Shown here piece by piece: positions 1-6,683 of a stretch of DNA of 45,727 nt. The first letter of the stretch is position 1, and each line of letters starts with the position of its first letter. The notes below the pieces were generated by a model. That model did no database searches. It was given only the letters and a program-made list of their open reading frames with translations, and was not told the DNA's origin. Source of the stretch: a virus. The DNA is taken from IMG/VR virus record IMGVR_UViG_3300044998_001125, positions 1 through 45,727 of that record, one strand, 5' to 3'. The translations under genes were made by a program, and so were the position numbers.

Positions 1-285
1 GCGGGACAACCTCCTGTGGATGAGGACGCGGGCCAGCCCCCTGTGGATGAAGATGCGGGTCTTCCGCCCGAGGAAGGCGAGTGCAACAAGGGTCCCGACA
101 AGTGCCGTGCTCAGCACGGGTGTTGCGTCTCTAGTTGCGCTCGCGAGTGCAACAAGGGAGGTAAGAAGCACACGACCCTGACTTGCCCGAAGTATCAAGG
201 ATGCTTCAAGGAGTGCAAGGCAGTGTGCGACAAGACGTTCCTCGAGTGTAAGAATCCCCGCAAGGGTCCGTGCCACAAAAAGTGA
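1..285 (+). CDS. Cys-rich secreted-type protein, 3' part
   Basis: The frame is open from the first base, so the start lies outside the window. The visible part begins with about three copies of a 9-residue acidic/proline unit (DEDAGQPPV type) and continues into a Lys-rich domain with 12 cysteines. This architecture, a flexible acidic spacer plus a small disulfide-rich domain, fits an exported or surface protein; similar spacers follow lipoprotein signals in myxobacteria-like genomes. I do not recognise the domain. A hairpin follows at 313-330. Confidence 0.6.
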   Translation, partial: AGQPPVDEDAGQPPVDEDAGLPPEEGECNKGPDKCRAQHGCCVSSCARECNKGGKKHTTLTCPKYQGCFKECKAVCDKTFLECKNPRKGPCHKK

Positions 286-312
286 ACGTTAGCGACAGAA
301 CGTAACGAGATT

Positions 313-330
313 CGGGGCCTTCGGGCCCCG
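313..330 (+). terminator. GC-rich hairpin after the Cys-rich gene
   Basis: CGGGGCC, loop TTCG-like, GGCCCCG forms a strong stem 28 bases after the stop. It is followed by GAGTCATTT rather than a long T run, so it is a weak intrinsic terminator or a processing stem before the tRNA. Confidence 0.5.
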
Positions 331-338
331 AGTCATTT

Positions 339-411
339 CAGGATGTAAGTCAGCGGCCAGACAGCCACCCTTGGAAGGCGGAAGCCGGCGGTTCGAATCC
401 GCCCATCCTGA
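339..411 (+). tRNA. tRNA-Pro (UGG)
   Basis: The acceptor arms CAGGATG and CATCCTG pair perfectly. The anticodon loop CTTGGAA gives UGG, and the T-arm GGCGG/CCGCC with loop TTCGAAT is canonical. The anticodon stem has one A-C mismatch. No CCA is encoded. A GIY-YIG gene remnant begins 27 bases downstream. Confidence 0.85.
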
Positions 412-438
412 CACGAAGAATGTAGTATAATTGCTGTT

Positions 439-834
439 ATGAAAGCAATCTACGTTCTGGAAAACAAGAAAAACGGTAAAGTTTACGTCGGCCAGTCTAA
501 GCACCCTGACGTCAGAAAATATTAACATTTTCACTTTTCACCCAAGGTATCTCATCATCCTCTTTATCGATCTATGATCAAACACGGGTTTGAAGTTTTT
601 GAATTTCGTATTCTTGAATGGATCGAAGATGAAAGAGTCTCTGAACCAGAAATGTACTGGGTATCGTATTACGATTCCTTTAACCCTGAGAAGGGTTATA
701 ACCTGACTCTTGGAGGAGAATATCGAGCGGATGTGCAAATCAGAAGAGACCAAGAAGAAAGTCCTCTTGATCTTGTAATCAGACGACTTCGAATTTATGT
801 TCGAAACCCTCCTCATATAATGAGGCATGCCTAG
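439..834 (+). pseudogene. GIY-YIG homing endonuclease with in-frame TAA
   Basis: The reading frame from ATG 439 starts like the intact GIY-YIG gene at 12787 (short N-terminal strand, KVYVGQ in place of KVYIGQ). It meets TAA at 523-525 and then continues in the same frame with HPLYRSMIKHG, an ExxxW segment and GYNL, all hallmarks of the family. The paralogue at 11346 has KYQHF where this copy has KY-stop-HF, so one CAA to TAA change explains the break. The C-terminal DNA-binding part diverges and overlaps the next ORF. It is probably inactive unless the stop is read through. Confidence 0.75.
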
Positions 835-994
835 AGGATACAAAGCAATTTGGATCGAGAAAGTGTGTCCGGTTTGTAGCAGTCCGTTTCGGACACCAAT
901 CGGTCATCGAGAAAGAAAAGCATGTTCTGTCGGATGTGCCAATACACATTTTCGATCCTACAAAAGCGATTCGAATCTGTTGGTTGAATCATGA
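827..994 (+). CDS. Small zinc-ribbon protein, HNH N-terminal half
   Basis: This 55-residue ORF carries CPVC and CSVGC pairs, the zinc-ribbon layout found at the N-terminus of many phage HNH homing endonucleases. Its stop overlaps the start of the next ORF as ATGA, and the next ORF holds the HNH-like part. The two may be one endonuclease split into coupled genes. Its 5' end overlaps the tail of the GIY-YIG remnant. Confidence 0.5.
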   Translation: MPRGYKAIWIEKVCPVCSSPFRTPIGHRERKACSVGCANTHFRSYKSDSNLLVES

Positions 995-1215
995 AAAAGT
1001 GCATCGTTTGTGGTGAAATGAGAATCGTCGAGGCCCATCATTACAATGGGGTTCATAAAGATAATCGCCCTGAAAACTTTGCGCCGCTCTGTCTAACGCA
1101 TCACCAATATTGGCATTCAGCTTATCGATACTTGATTCAAGAACAGGTAGATGAGTATGTCAAAAAATTTTCTTCTCGTAGTTCAGCAGATAGAACGCAG
1201 CGCTTCGAACGCTGA
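991..1215 (+). CDS. HNH-type endonuclease domain
   Basis: The 74-residue product has CIVC near the N-terminus, then an HH pair, an N-x5-F segment and LCLTHH, which matches the compact zinc-bound HNH fold of phage endonucleases. The 3' 44 bases lie inside the tRNA-Arg gene at 1172, so the C-terminus is read from tRNA sequence; the functional domain ends before it. It is translationally coupled to 827-994. Confidence 0.6.
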   Translation: MKKCIVCGEMRIVEAHHYNGVHKDNRPENFAPLCLTHHQYWHSAYRYLIQEQVDEYVKKFSSRSSADRTQRFER

Positions 1216-1247
1216 TGTCGCGGGTGCAATTCCTGCCGGGAAGACCA
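1172..1247 (+). tRNA. tRNA-Arg (UCG), CCA encoded, unusual T-loop
   Basis: CTTCTCG pairs with CGGGAAG (one G-U). The anticodon stem is CAGCG/CGCTG with loop CTTCGAA (UCG). Discriminator A is followed by genomic CCA. The T-loop reads TGCAATT, so position 55 is G instead of the near-universal U; the same TGC occurs in the tRNA-Ala at 2011. Confidence 0.85.
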
Positions 1248-1268
1248 AATCACAAAAACGGGATACTT

Positions 1269-1742
1269 ATGTCCATGACCAAGAAGGATCTCATCAAGTC
1301 GTTTATCAGGGAATCCCTGCTAAAGGAAGGCATACCCGTTACCAGCACGTCTCATCTCAAACCCGGGATGAAGATTCGACATACAGGTGGTTTCGATCCC
1401 GAGATGCCGGCTGTCGCTAAAGTTCTTACTGTTGCGGGTGACAGCGTTACGTTAGGTGATTCCCGCGGGCGCACTCTTGTCCTTACGGGAGAACAACTTC
1501 GTCAAGGTGGATGGGTGACAGAAATGAAGCTCGGAGTGACTGGTCGACATTCTTTTGACGTCTCGGCAGGAGCCGATGACGAACTTGAACCTAGCATGGG
1601 ACCCATGTTGGGTGGAGACTACGAGGAAGATCTTTCCTGTCCCGAATGCGGCGCACCTCCAGGTATGTGCGATCCGATGTGCCCCGAAGGTGGCATGGGA
1701 GAGGATCCTCGAGATCCCGATCGTAAGCACGACGATTATTGA
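1269..1742 (+). CDS. Candidate packaged protein with capsid-targeting-like leader
   Basis: The start at 1269 is preferred because an earlier in-frame ATG at 1215 lies inside the tRNA. The 157-residue protein opens with MTKKDLIKSFIRES, an amphipathic leader with an I-x-E site like those removed by the T4 gp21 prohead protease. A central beta-rich part (about residues 30-80, G-rich turns) looks like a small barrel. The C-terminal 50 residues are acidic with CPEC and CDPMC pairs that could bind zinc. Function unknown; packaging is inferred from the leader. Confidence 0.65.
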   Translation: MSMTKKDLIKSFIRESLLKEGIPVTSTSHLKPGMKIRHTGGFDPEMPAVAKVLTVAGDSVTLGDSRGRTLVLTGEQLRQGGWVTEMKLGVTGRHSFDVSAGADDELEPSMGPMLGGDYEEDLSCPECGAPPGMCDPMCPEGGMGEDPRDPDRKHDDY

Positions 1743-1744
1743 TC

Positions 1745-1864
1745 ATGCGCAATCTCATCTTTGTCCTCCTCGTGGGCTGCCCCCATGGGATCGAGGATCC
1801 GTTGCCTCCGGCAGAGGCTCAGAATATTCAAGCTCCCGCTCCCCGTTATTCCTCCGATGAGTAA
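1745..1864 (+). CDS. Small proline-rich lipoprotein, interrupted by TAA
   Basis: The 39-residue ORF has a short hydrophobic segment ending in the lipobox LVGC at residues 9-12, then a proline/alanine-rich tail. Size and composition recall Rz1-type outer spanins, but no inner spanin is recognised beside it. After TAA 1862-1864 the same frame stays open to TAG 2018-2020 and encodes protein-like sequence (TFDLPDGG, VECDPFWIDRGD), suggesting the gene originally ran to 2020 and lost its second half to a CAA-to-TAA change. Confidence 0.5.
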   Translation: MRNLIFVLLVGCPHGIEDPLPPAEAQNIQAPAPRYSSDE

Positions 1865-2010
1865 TCAAAAGATACGGACCAGGGAGCCTGTGGGCGCCGC
1901 CGACAGACGCTTACCTTCGATCTGCCGGACGGTGGATATCGCGTCACGGTATCGTTGCCTGTCGAGTGCGATCCTTTCTGGATCGATCGCGGCGATCCTC
2001 CACCATTTAT

Positions 2011-2088
2011 GGGCCAGTAGCACTAATAGGAGTGCGCCTGCCTTGCAAGCAGGCATGAAGCGGGTGCGATCCCCGTCTGTGTCCACCA
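2011..2088 (+). tRNA. tRNA-Ala (UGC), CCA encoded, degenerate acceptor
   Basis: The anticodon stem CCTGC/GCAGG carries loop CTTGCAA (UGC), and the D-stem GCAC/GTGC is perfect. The acceptor GGGCCAG pairs with CTG-T-GTCC only if one U is bulged; this keeps the G3-U70 alanine identity pair. The T-loop is TGCGATC with G at position 55. CCA is encoded at 2086-2088. It may be a working or decaying tRNA. Confidence 0.7.
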
Positions 2089-2102
2089 AGCTAATTGCGG
2101 TG

Positions 2103-2108
2103 TATAGT
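2103..2108 (+). promoter_or_regulatory. -10-like TATAGT before gene 2116
   Basis: TATAGT preceded directly by TG lies 7 bases before ATG 2116, the same short distance seen in the other start-proximal promoters of this window. A clear upstream TGTAAT box is not visible, because the expected position falls in the tRNA-Ala 3' end (TGTCCACC). Confidence 0.35.
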
Positions 2109-2115
2109 TATCCGC

Positions 2116-2370
2116 ATGACCCCTAGAGAATTCTGCTACTGGCTGCAGGGCTTTTTCGAAGTAGTGCAGCCCAAGACCCTGACGAAGGAACAAGTCGGCT
2201 CGATCAAAGAGAAGCTCGATGAGAGCCTCGATGATCCTAAGAAAGCCCTTCGAGCATTGGCCGAGGCGGCCAAGACGAGTCGACCCGATCCCGGTCGCTG
2301 GACCAAGAGATCGGCTTACGATCTGCGTAGTTCGAGAGACGCTCTTGACAAGATGAGGACTTACTGCTGA
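2116..2370 (+). CDS. Small WLQGFFE-type phage protein, copy 1
   Basis: The 84-residue product starts with MTPREFCYWLQGFFEV and has a helical EQ...I...L segment after it. The next gene starts with the same FCxWLQGxF pattern, so the two are tandem paralogues. Small proteins with this opening are common in large phages but unassigned. No Shine-Dalgarno is visible; a -10-like TATAGT sits 7 bases upstream, so the mRNA may be leaderless. Confidence 0.7.
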   Translation: MTPREFCYWLQGFFEVVQPKTLTKEQVGSIKEKLDESLDDPKKALRALAEAAKTSRPDPGRWTKRSAYDLRSSRDALDKMRTYC

Positions 2371-2738
2371 TGCAACCCGAAGATTTTTGCCGCTGGCTGC
2401 AGGGCATGTTCGACGTGTCCAAGCTCGAGGAACTCAATGAGGAACAGATCGCCATCGTGCGAGCTCACCTCAATGCCGTCTTTGAGGATGTGACGGGTTA
2501 CGGCATGGCAGGAGTCGCCAAGAAGTATCGAGGGATCAAGATCGATCCGAGCACGATGCTTGAAGACGACGAAGAGATGATGGACGAGGCCGAAGAAGGT
2601 CCCGTCGACGGCAGCATACTGGGTGATGTCGCCTGGTGCATGCAAAAAGACGATTCAAAGCAGGAGAAGTCCGATCCCAACCACAAGGAAAACGCGTGGA
2701 AGGTCGACCCTAGCATCAAAACAGTGCTAAGCTGCTAA
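2370..2738 (+). CDS. Small WLQGMFD-type phage protein, copy 2
   Basis: This is a paralogue of 2116-2370 over the first 45 residues (FCRWLQGMFDV, LNEEQIAIV). The 122-residue product then adds an acidic linker and a Lys/Asn-rich tail that the first copy lacks. It is coupled through TGATG at 2368-2372. Function unknown. Confidence 0.7.
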   Translation: MQPEDFCRWLQGMFDVSKLEELNEEQIAIVRAHLNAVFEDVTGYGMAGVAKKYRGIKIDPSTMLEDDEEMMDEAEEGPVDGSILGDVAWCMQKDDSKQEKSDPNHKENAWKVDPSIKTVLSC

Positions 2739-2906
2739 ATGAAACACGAATGGGAACAGATAAAGCATAACGATCGTATTGTTATCGCTTGGAAATGCAA
2801 GAATTGCGGATACTGCGCGGGTAGATATTACGGTGATTGGCCGGAAGATCGACCGCCCAATAACCATCCCGCAGGAGAATTTTGCAAGGAAGATTTGGGG
2901 CACTAG
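2739..2906 (+). CDS. Small zinc-ribbon-like protein
   Basis: This 55-residue ORF begins right after the previous stop. It has CKNCGYC and a single later Cys, with Trp and His residues nearby, so metal binding is plausible. Its last ten bases overlap the tRNA-Ala at 2897. Function unknown. Confidence 0.55.
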   Translation: MKHEWEQIKHNDRIVIAWKCKNCGYCAGRYYGDWPEDRPPNNHPAGEFCKEDLGH

Positions 2907-2969
2907 CTCAATTGGGAGAGCGCTACCTCGGCAGGGTAGAGGTTACGGGTTCGACCCCCGTGTGCTCCA
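2897..2969 (+). tRNA. tRNA-Ala (GGC) with C33
   Basis: GGGGCAC pairs with GTGCTCC and includes the G3-U70 alanine pair. D and T arms are canonical (T-loop TTCGACC). The anticodon loop is TCGGCAG, which puts C at position 33 before GGC, although U33 is almost universal. No CCA is encoded. Confidence 0.8.
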
Positions 2970-3019
2970 CTATTCTAACCCCTCCGGGGTCACGCAACAT
3001 ACGTCACGCCGGAGTTTTT

Positions 3020-3092
3020 GGGGCTGTAGCTCAATTGGGAGAGTGCTACGTTCGCATCGTAGAGGTTAGGGGTTCGATTCCCCTCAGCTCCA
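3020..3092 (+). tRNA. tRNA-Ala (CGC)
   Basis: GGGGCTG/CAGCTCC acceptor with G3-U70, stem CTACG/CGTAG and loop TTCGCAT give anticodon CGC. The T-arm AGGGG/CCCCT is regular. Its body closely resembles the tRNA-Ala 50 bases upstream, suggesting local duplication. Confidence 0.88.
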
Positions 3093-3139
3093 CTAGTCCC
3101 TGGTATCCGAGAGCATTCTAGAACGCTTTCGACATGCCA

Positions 3140-3209
3140 TGATGCGTAGTCTATCGGAGAGGACGCCGCCGTCCAGGCGGAAAGGCGGGTTCGATTCCCG
3201 TCGCATCGT
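3140..3209 (+). tRNA. tRNA-like gene with short anticodon loop
   Basis: TGATGCG/CGCATCG forms an acceptor with a terminal U-G, D-stem GTCT/GGAC is intact, and GCGGG/CCCGT with loop TTCGATT is a normal T-arm. The anticodon stem CCGCC/GGCGG encloses only GTCCA, two bases too few. The anticodon cannot be assigned (GUC or UCC are possible). It is either a pseudo-tRNA or an unusual functional one. Confidence 0.5.
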
Positions 3210-3224
3210 TGGGGACTTTCATTT

Positions 3225-3302
3225 GGGACCGTCAAAGGCCGAACGCTTGTTAAAGCCCATGGGGACCTCAAGCGAACGAGGGTTCGATTCCCTCCGGTTC
3301 CG
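3225..3302 (+). tRNA. Degenerate tRNA-like element
   Basis: Acceptor GGGACCG/CGGTTCC and T-arm GAGGG/CCCTC with loop TTCGATT are good, and total length is 78. The middle does not fold as D and anticodon arms; instead CGCTTG (3244-3249) pairs with CAAGCG (3269-3274) around a 19-base loop. No anticodon can be assigned. Confidence 0.4.
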
Positions 3303-3320
3303 TCATAATTAAGAAACAGC

Positions 3321-3521
3321 ATGGCGTACCAATTCGCTTTAGTCTATCCCGTCGAGGACGGCTTTGCTGTCGAAGCTCCGGAAGGAGCTACGATCGGTCA
3401 GACATTTACGCGCGAAGGAGAATCCTGGGAGATAGTTCGTACTTTTTCTCTAGGTTACGTCATCGTATCTGATGATGCTACTCTCTGGCCCACCCCTAAC
3501 GTCGATTACGAGTTAGTATGA
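3321..3521 (+). CDS. Small protein of unknown function
   Basis: The 66-residue product is mostly beta-type with alternating hydrophobics and Gly turns, ending in an acidic segment. No known motif is visible. It overlaps the next start by ATGA at 3518-3521. It may belong to the small barrel-like prote class seen later in the window. Confidence 0.55.
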   Translation: MAYQFALVYPVEDGFAVEAPEGATIGQTFTREGESWEIVRTFSLGYVIVSDDATLWPTPNVDYELV

Positions 3522-3586
3522 AATTACTCGAGGAATTCATTCGAGAGGCCTTCAATCGGCTCCGGGTTTCAACATCGGAGTCTTGA
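3518..3586 (+). CDS. Capsid-targeting-like leader ORF (22 residues)
   Basis: The peptide starts MKLLEEFIREAFNRL, which closely resembles the T4 internal-protein leader MKTYQEFIAEA with its F-I-x-E cleavage site. It ends at TGA 3584-3586, overlapping the TTG start of the SNase-like ORF in a different frame. The simplest reading is one gene, leader plus nuclease domain, broken by a one-base shift near 3580. Confidence 0.5.
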   Translation: MKLLEEFIREAFNRLRVSTSES

Positions 3587-3777
3587 AGAAATTCAAGACG
3601 GTGCCCGAAATCTACGACTATGTCAAGAAGTACCTCAAACCCTTGCGGGTCGTCTCTTACAAGGCAGACAAATACGGTCGCTGGTTAGCTGATATCTTCG
3701 TCGGTGTCGATGGCGTCGAAAAGAATGCAAACCAGCTGTTGATCGAAGCGGGGCATGCTGTCCCGTACATGACATAA
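3583..3777 (+). CDS. SNase-like nuclease, C-terminal domain
   Basis: The 64-residue ORF contains LRVVSYKADKYGRWLADIFV and LIEAGHAVPY, the strand-plus-helix end of the staphylococcal nuclease fold. The N-terminal catalytic half (Arg/Asp/Glu residues) is absent, so activity is doubtful; short SNase-tail proteins like this do occur in phages. The TTG start overlaps the leader ORF 3518-3586. Confidence 0.6.
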   Translation: MKKFKTVPEIYDYVKKYLKPLRVVSYKADKYGRWLADIFVGVDGVEKNANQLLIEAGHAVPYMT

Positions 3778-3782
3778 AATTT

Positions 3783-3877
3783 GGAAGCGTGCTCGAGTGG
3801 TTTAAGAGGGCGCTTTGCTAAAGCGTTGAGGGTGGTAACGCCATCCTCCGAGGGTTCGAATCCCTCCACTTCCTCCA
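3783..3877 (+). tRNA. tRNA-Ser (GCU), CCA encoded
   Basis: This class II tRNA has GGAAGCG/CACTTCC (one C-A mismatch), loop TTGCTAA (GCU), a long variable arm and T-arm GAGGG/CCCTC. The encoded CCA at 3875-3877 shares its A with the start codon of the HNH gene that follows. Confidence 0.87.
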
Positions 3878-4317
3878 TGATTAAAAAAGATATCACAAAA
3901 GAACAAATCGAAATGCTACTTCGAACAAGTAGAAATGTACGGGAAGCCGCAGGAAGAAGCGGCCTTAGTCAGGGTATGTTCGATAGACGAGCGCGTAGTT
4001 TTGGTCTTTACAATCGCCAAAACGGAGGACGACGTGTTGCTATCGATCTCCAAGAAATTTTGGACGGCAATCATCCGGGATATCCGACTCCAAAACTAGC
4101 TAAGCGCCTTGTCAAGGCAGGCATTAAAGATTATAGATGCGAGTGTTGTGGACTTGATGAGTGGAATAGCATGCCTCTTTCACTTCAACTCGATCATATC
4201 GATGGATGTTCGACAAATCATCGTCTAGAAAATTTGAGATTACTTTGCCCGAACTGTCATTCTCAGACACCGACTTACGGTAGCAAAAAATTGATTTGGC
4301 AGCGAACTCGTCAATAA
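3877..4317 (+). CDS. HNH homing endonuclease
   Basis: The 146-residue protein has an N-terminal helix-turn-helix (about residues 5-50, ending SFGLYNR) followed by an HNH domain: CECC, LQLDHIDG, N-x3-LRLLCPNCHSQT. It begins on the CCA of tRNA-Ser, the usual position of endonuclease genes in this window. AT-rich codons differ from the flanking genes, a sign of mobility. Confidence 0.85.
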   Translation: MIKKDITKEQIEMLLRTSRNVREAAGRSGLSQGMFDRRARSFGLYNRQNGGRRVAIDLQEILDGNHPGYPTPKLAKRLVKAGIKDYRCECCGLDEWNSMPLSLQLDHIDGCSTNHRLENLRLLCPNCHSQTPTYGSKKLIWQRTRQ

Positions 4318-4375
4318 AGTTCGACATCCTTTGCCGGCTAGCCGACATATTTAAATGTCAGACAGTCGAGGCAAG

Positions 4376-5251
4376 ATGAACAACGCCCATGAACTTCATA
4401 ACGAAATCAAGAAGGCTCGGCTCGAGTCCAAGAAGGCTCTGAGCAAGCTCATCGAGAATTATAGTCGCCTGGATGAAGGTAAACGCACCCGTAACATGGG
4501 TCGTTCCATCATTAAGGAAGCCATTCTTTTCGAGCGTCTGACCCTTCTTGAAGCCGCTGGACAGGATGTGCACCACATGGCGGAGATGATGGACGGCATG
4601 AAGATGTCGGCCGAGCTCCTCGCTAAGCGGTTGGGCCTCGAAGGTCTGGCCTCTCGAATGGACGCCATTCGGGTGCCCGACGTTTTCGAACTCGATTCGA
4701 TGTTTCTGAGCAAGCCGCATCTCAAGAAGTTCATGAAGGATTTCGCTGATGTGGCGGCGGTCACCAAGGGTCTGTTGGCCTTGTCCGACGATCTGGGGGA
4801 GACCCAAGGCGGCCTAGGCGGGCCTCTCGGAGAAGTCTTCAAGACGCTGCAAATGGCCGGAGGAATCTCGGCCGAAGGCAACCTCGGCCAGGCTCTCTTC
4901 GCTTATGACAACGCGACGACTCCCATGAACAAGAAGAAGTTCGGCTTCGGTCGCAAGTCCAAGGCCGTCTCCATGGAGAAGAAGTTCGCTGAAAGCATCA
5001 ACAACATCCTTCGTACCAAGTCACCGAGCGCCGTCAAGATCATCAATCCGCAGGAGCTCATTGCTTCTCTTATGAAGCAGCCTATCAAGCAGATCATCCG
5101 AGCCTTCCACGCCTATTCCGCTTCTGTCACTCACTATGTCGACGACGATATGCTGATGGCCCTGTCCAAGGGACCGGGCGGTGTGACGGGCATCCTCAAG
5201 GACCTCGTCGATATGTTCCAAGGTTCGGCGCCGGCACCTTCTCGAGGTTGA
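4376..5251 (+). CDS. Large helical protein, unknown
   Basis: The 291-residue, mostly helical protein starts with charged heptad-like helices, has a Gly-rich centre (about 140-170) and ends in a short Pro/Ala tail. ATG 4376 is chosen over 4355 because GAGG lies 5 bases before it. It is the largest unknown in the left third; scaffold, head-associated or DNA-binding roles are all possible but none is supported by a motif. Confidence 0.7.
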   Translation: MNNAHELHNEIKKARLESKKALSKLIENYSRLDEGKRTRNMGRSIIKEAILFERLTLLEAAGQDVHHMAEMMDGMKMSAELLAKRLGLEGLASRMDAIRVPDVFELDSMFLSKPHLKKFMKDFADVAAVTKGLLALSDDLGETQGGLGGPLGEVFKTLQMAGGISAEGNLGQALFAYDNATTPMNKKKFGFGRKSKAVSMEKKFAESINNILRTKSPSAVKIINPQELIASLMKQPIKQIIRAFHAYSASVTHYVDDDMLMALSKGPGGVTGILKDLVDMFQGSAPAPSRG

Positions 5252-5277
5252 TGTAATCCGTCCGTGGACGGTATAAG
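5252..5277 (+). promoter_or_regulatory. Phage promoter, TGTAAT / TATAAG
   Basis: TGTAATCC at 5252 and TATAAG at 5272 are 20 bases apart start to start. ATG 5286 follows the -10 by 8 bases and has no Shine-Dalgarno, so transcription would start at or next to the start codon. It belongs to the eight-member promoter set described in the findings. Confidence 0.65.
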
Positions 5278-5285
5278 ATGTCCAC

Positions 5286-5558
5286 ATGACGATGTCGGTA
5301 GACATGCGGGCCATTTATAAGCTCGCCGGAGACTACGACAGCACGCTTCGAGCTGATGACCCGCGTTTTCGCAAGGTGGTCATCGTCAAAGAGGAGCATG
5401 GTATGTCGACTTTCATCTATGAGGACGCTTTTGTCGTTCGCAAGGACGATTGGTATTGCGTCTTCACGGAACATCATGGCTACCACGTCTACCATCACGA
5501 GGATTATAGCGTCTCCGCTTACAGCGGCCGCGAAGGAGTCGATTCGGCTCCCTTCTAG
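5286..5558 (+). CDS. Small protein of unknown function
   Basis: The 90-residue product is rich in Tyr, His and Asp (VYHHEDY) and predicted beta-rich. No motif is recognised. It is probably expressed from its own near-leaderless promoter. A second ATG at 5292 is possible. Confidence 0.6.
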   Translation: MTMSVDMRAIYKLAGDYDSTLRADDPRFRKVVIVKEEHGMSTFIYEDAFVVRKDDWYCVFTEHHGYHVYHHEDYSVSAYSGREGVDSAPF

Positions 5559-5575
5559 TTTGACTAGGAGGGAAC

Positions 5576-5746
5576 ATGAGCCGAAGCCATCATCCGAGAA
5601 AGACCCGCAAAAAGCCGAGATATCGTCCGGCAGACGGGTGGTACTGTCCCATATGTAATCCTGATATCAAGCTCGTCTGGTTTCGTGAGAAACAGAGGGC
5701 GGCAGATAAGCAGGATCTTCGAGATAGGATGAAGGACCTAGAGTGA
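5576..5746 (+). CDS. Small basic protein with CPIC pair
   Basis: A perfect AGGAGG lies 5 bases before ATG 5576. The 56-residue product is very basic at the N-terminus, has CPIC in the middle and a charged C-terminal helix. Nucleic-acid binding is plausible, nothing more. Confidence 0.6.
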   Translation: MSRSHHPRKTRKKPRYRPADGWYCPICNPDIKLVWFREKQRAADKQDLRDRMKDLE

Positions 5747-5795
5747 AGAAAGAATATTCTGAGAGGATCTACGGGCATCTCTAGAGGTGCTAGAG

Positions 5796-6011
5796 ATGTA
5801 TCAGATGATCATGATCCCTTCCCTAACGAAGGACATCCGTTGGGCATGCTATTACATGACCCGAGAGACCCGTCGAGGGTGGAAGAGGATCGCAAACCGA
5901 AGATTTCGTCACCGTTTTGAAAAGACGATGCGAAAGCTTGTAATCGATCCCGATATGTGGTACAATGAGGCATTCAACGTGCCCCAAATCACTGATTGGG
6001 ACCTCGATTGA
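5796..6011 (+). CDS. Small basic protein of unknown function
   Basis: The 71-residue product has an Arg-rich central stretch (RRFRHRF) and an acidic end. AGAGG precedes ATG 5796; an in-frame GTG exists at 5787. A 13-codon ORF (5743-5784) between this and the previous gene was not called. Confidence 0.55.
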   Translation: MYQMIMIPSLTKDIRWACYYMTRETRRGWKRIANRRFRHRFEKTMRKLVIDPDMWYNEAFNVPQITDWDLD

Positions 6012-6016
6012 ACATT

Positions 6017-6108
6017 GGAAGTGTGCGCGAGTGGTTGATGCGGTCACCCTGGAAAGGTGATGGACCCCCTCAGACGGGGTCCCGAGGGTTCGAATCCCTC
6101 CACTTCCT
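6017..6108 (+). tRNA. tRNA-Ser (GGA)
   Basis: The class II tRNA has a perfect GGAAGTG/CACTTCC acceptor, stem TCACC/GGTGA with loop CTGGAAA (GGA) and a long GC-rich variable arm. No CCA is encoded. Confidence 0.9.
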
Positions 6109-6110
6109 CT

Positions 6111-6344
6111 ATGTGTTTAGCATGCATCGAAAATCCGCTGCCCGTTCTTGACGGGCTCGAAAAGATCATCGAACGCTTGAAAGCGGAAGGTAAAGACAAG
6201 CTCGCGAAGCGCGCGCGGCAATTTCAAGCCAAGAGGATCAAGGAATTCTACGGAACGATCGGCGACACTACCGCCTGTTCCAAGGGAATGGACGTCCGCA
6301 AGGCCGTCGACGAGAAACGATACGAGATATCGAGGGAGATCTGA
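6111..6344 (+). CDS. Small helical protein of unknown function
   Basis: ATG 6111 begins two bases after tRNA-Ser. The 77-residue product opens with CLAC, then a long Lys/Glu/Arg helix. No family is recognised. Confidence 0.55.
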   Translation: MCLACIENPLPVLDGLEKIIERLKAEGKDKLAKRARQFQAKRIKEFYGTIGDTTACSKGMDVRKAVDEKRYEISREI

Positions 6345-6345
6345 G

Positions 6346-6561
6346 ATGGGATTCCGCAAGATCGGTGATTTCAAGGATTTCGGGATTTGCGCTCATCCGG
6401 AGCACGAGCCTCCCGGCATGATCGTCTTGCAACCCGGCGTCTACGAGTGGAAGTGCCCAGGTTGCCACAAAGAGACCATCGTCATCCAGCGTAAGGATGC
6501 GTCTCTACAGGACGATGATTCGAATCCGATGCATGCCTTCGGACATGGTCGGGGAGATTAG
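6346..6561 (+). CDS. Zinc-ribbon-like protein
   Basis: The 71-residue product has CAHPEHEPP and CPGCH flanking an aromatic strand, a CxH/CxxC metal-site pattern. It follows the previous gene with one base between stop and ATG, so the two are likely co-translated. Confidence 0.6.
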   Translation: MGFRKIGDFKDFGICAHPEHEPPGMIVLQPGVYEWKCPGCHKETIVIQRKDASLQDDDSNPMHAFGHGRGD

Positions 6562-6566
6562 AATTT

Positions 6567-6658
6567 GGAAGCGTAGCCAAGCGGTTGACGGCGCCTGTCT
6601 CGAAAACAGGTAGGGGCGGAGACCCCGTCCCTCGTGGGTTCGAATCCCACCGCTTCCT
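6567..6658 (+). tRNA. tRNA-Ser (CGA)
   Basis: Perfect GGAAGCG/CGCTTCC acceptor, stem CCTGT/ACAGG with loop CTCGAAA (CGA), a long variable arm and T-loop TTCGAAT. It is the third serine isoacceptor of the window. Confidence 0.9.
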
Positions 6659-6683
6659 CTAAATACTTAAGAGAGAGGTCAAA

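Noticed and set aside
1215-1268. Start of the 1269 gene at ATG 1215
   Set aside because: This ATG lies inside tRNA-Arg and would spoil the leader; the ATG at 1269 gives the leader pattern shared with five other genes.
1862-1864. Genome-wide reassignment of TAA to Gln
   Set aside because: TAA ends several intact genes here (HNH 3877, ligase, IscA at 23615, the 206-residue gene at 14713), so it is an ordinary stop and reassignment does not fit.
3225-3302. Suppressor tRNA with UUA anticodon
   Set aside because: TTA is present in the middle region but not in a paired 7-base loop; no anticodon arm can be drawn around it.
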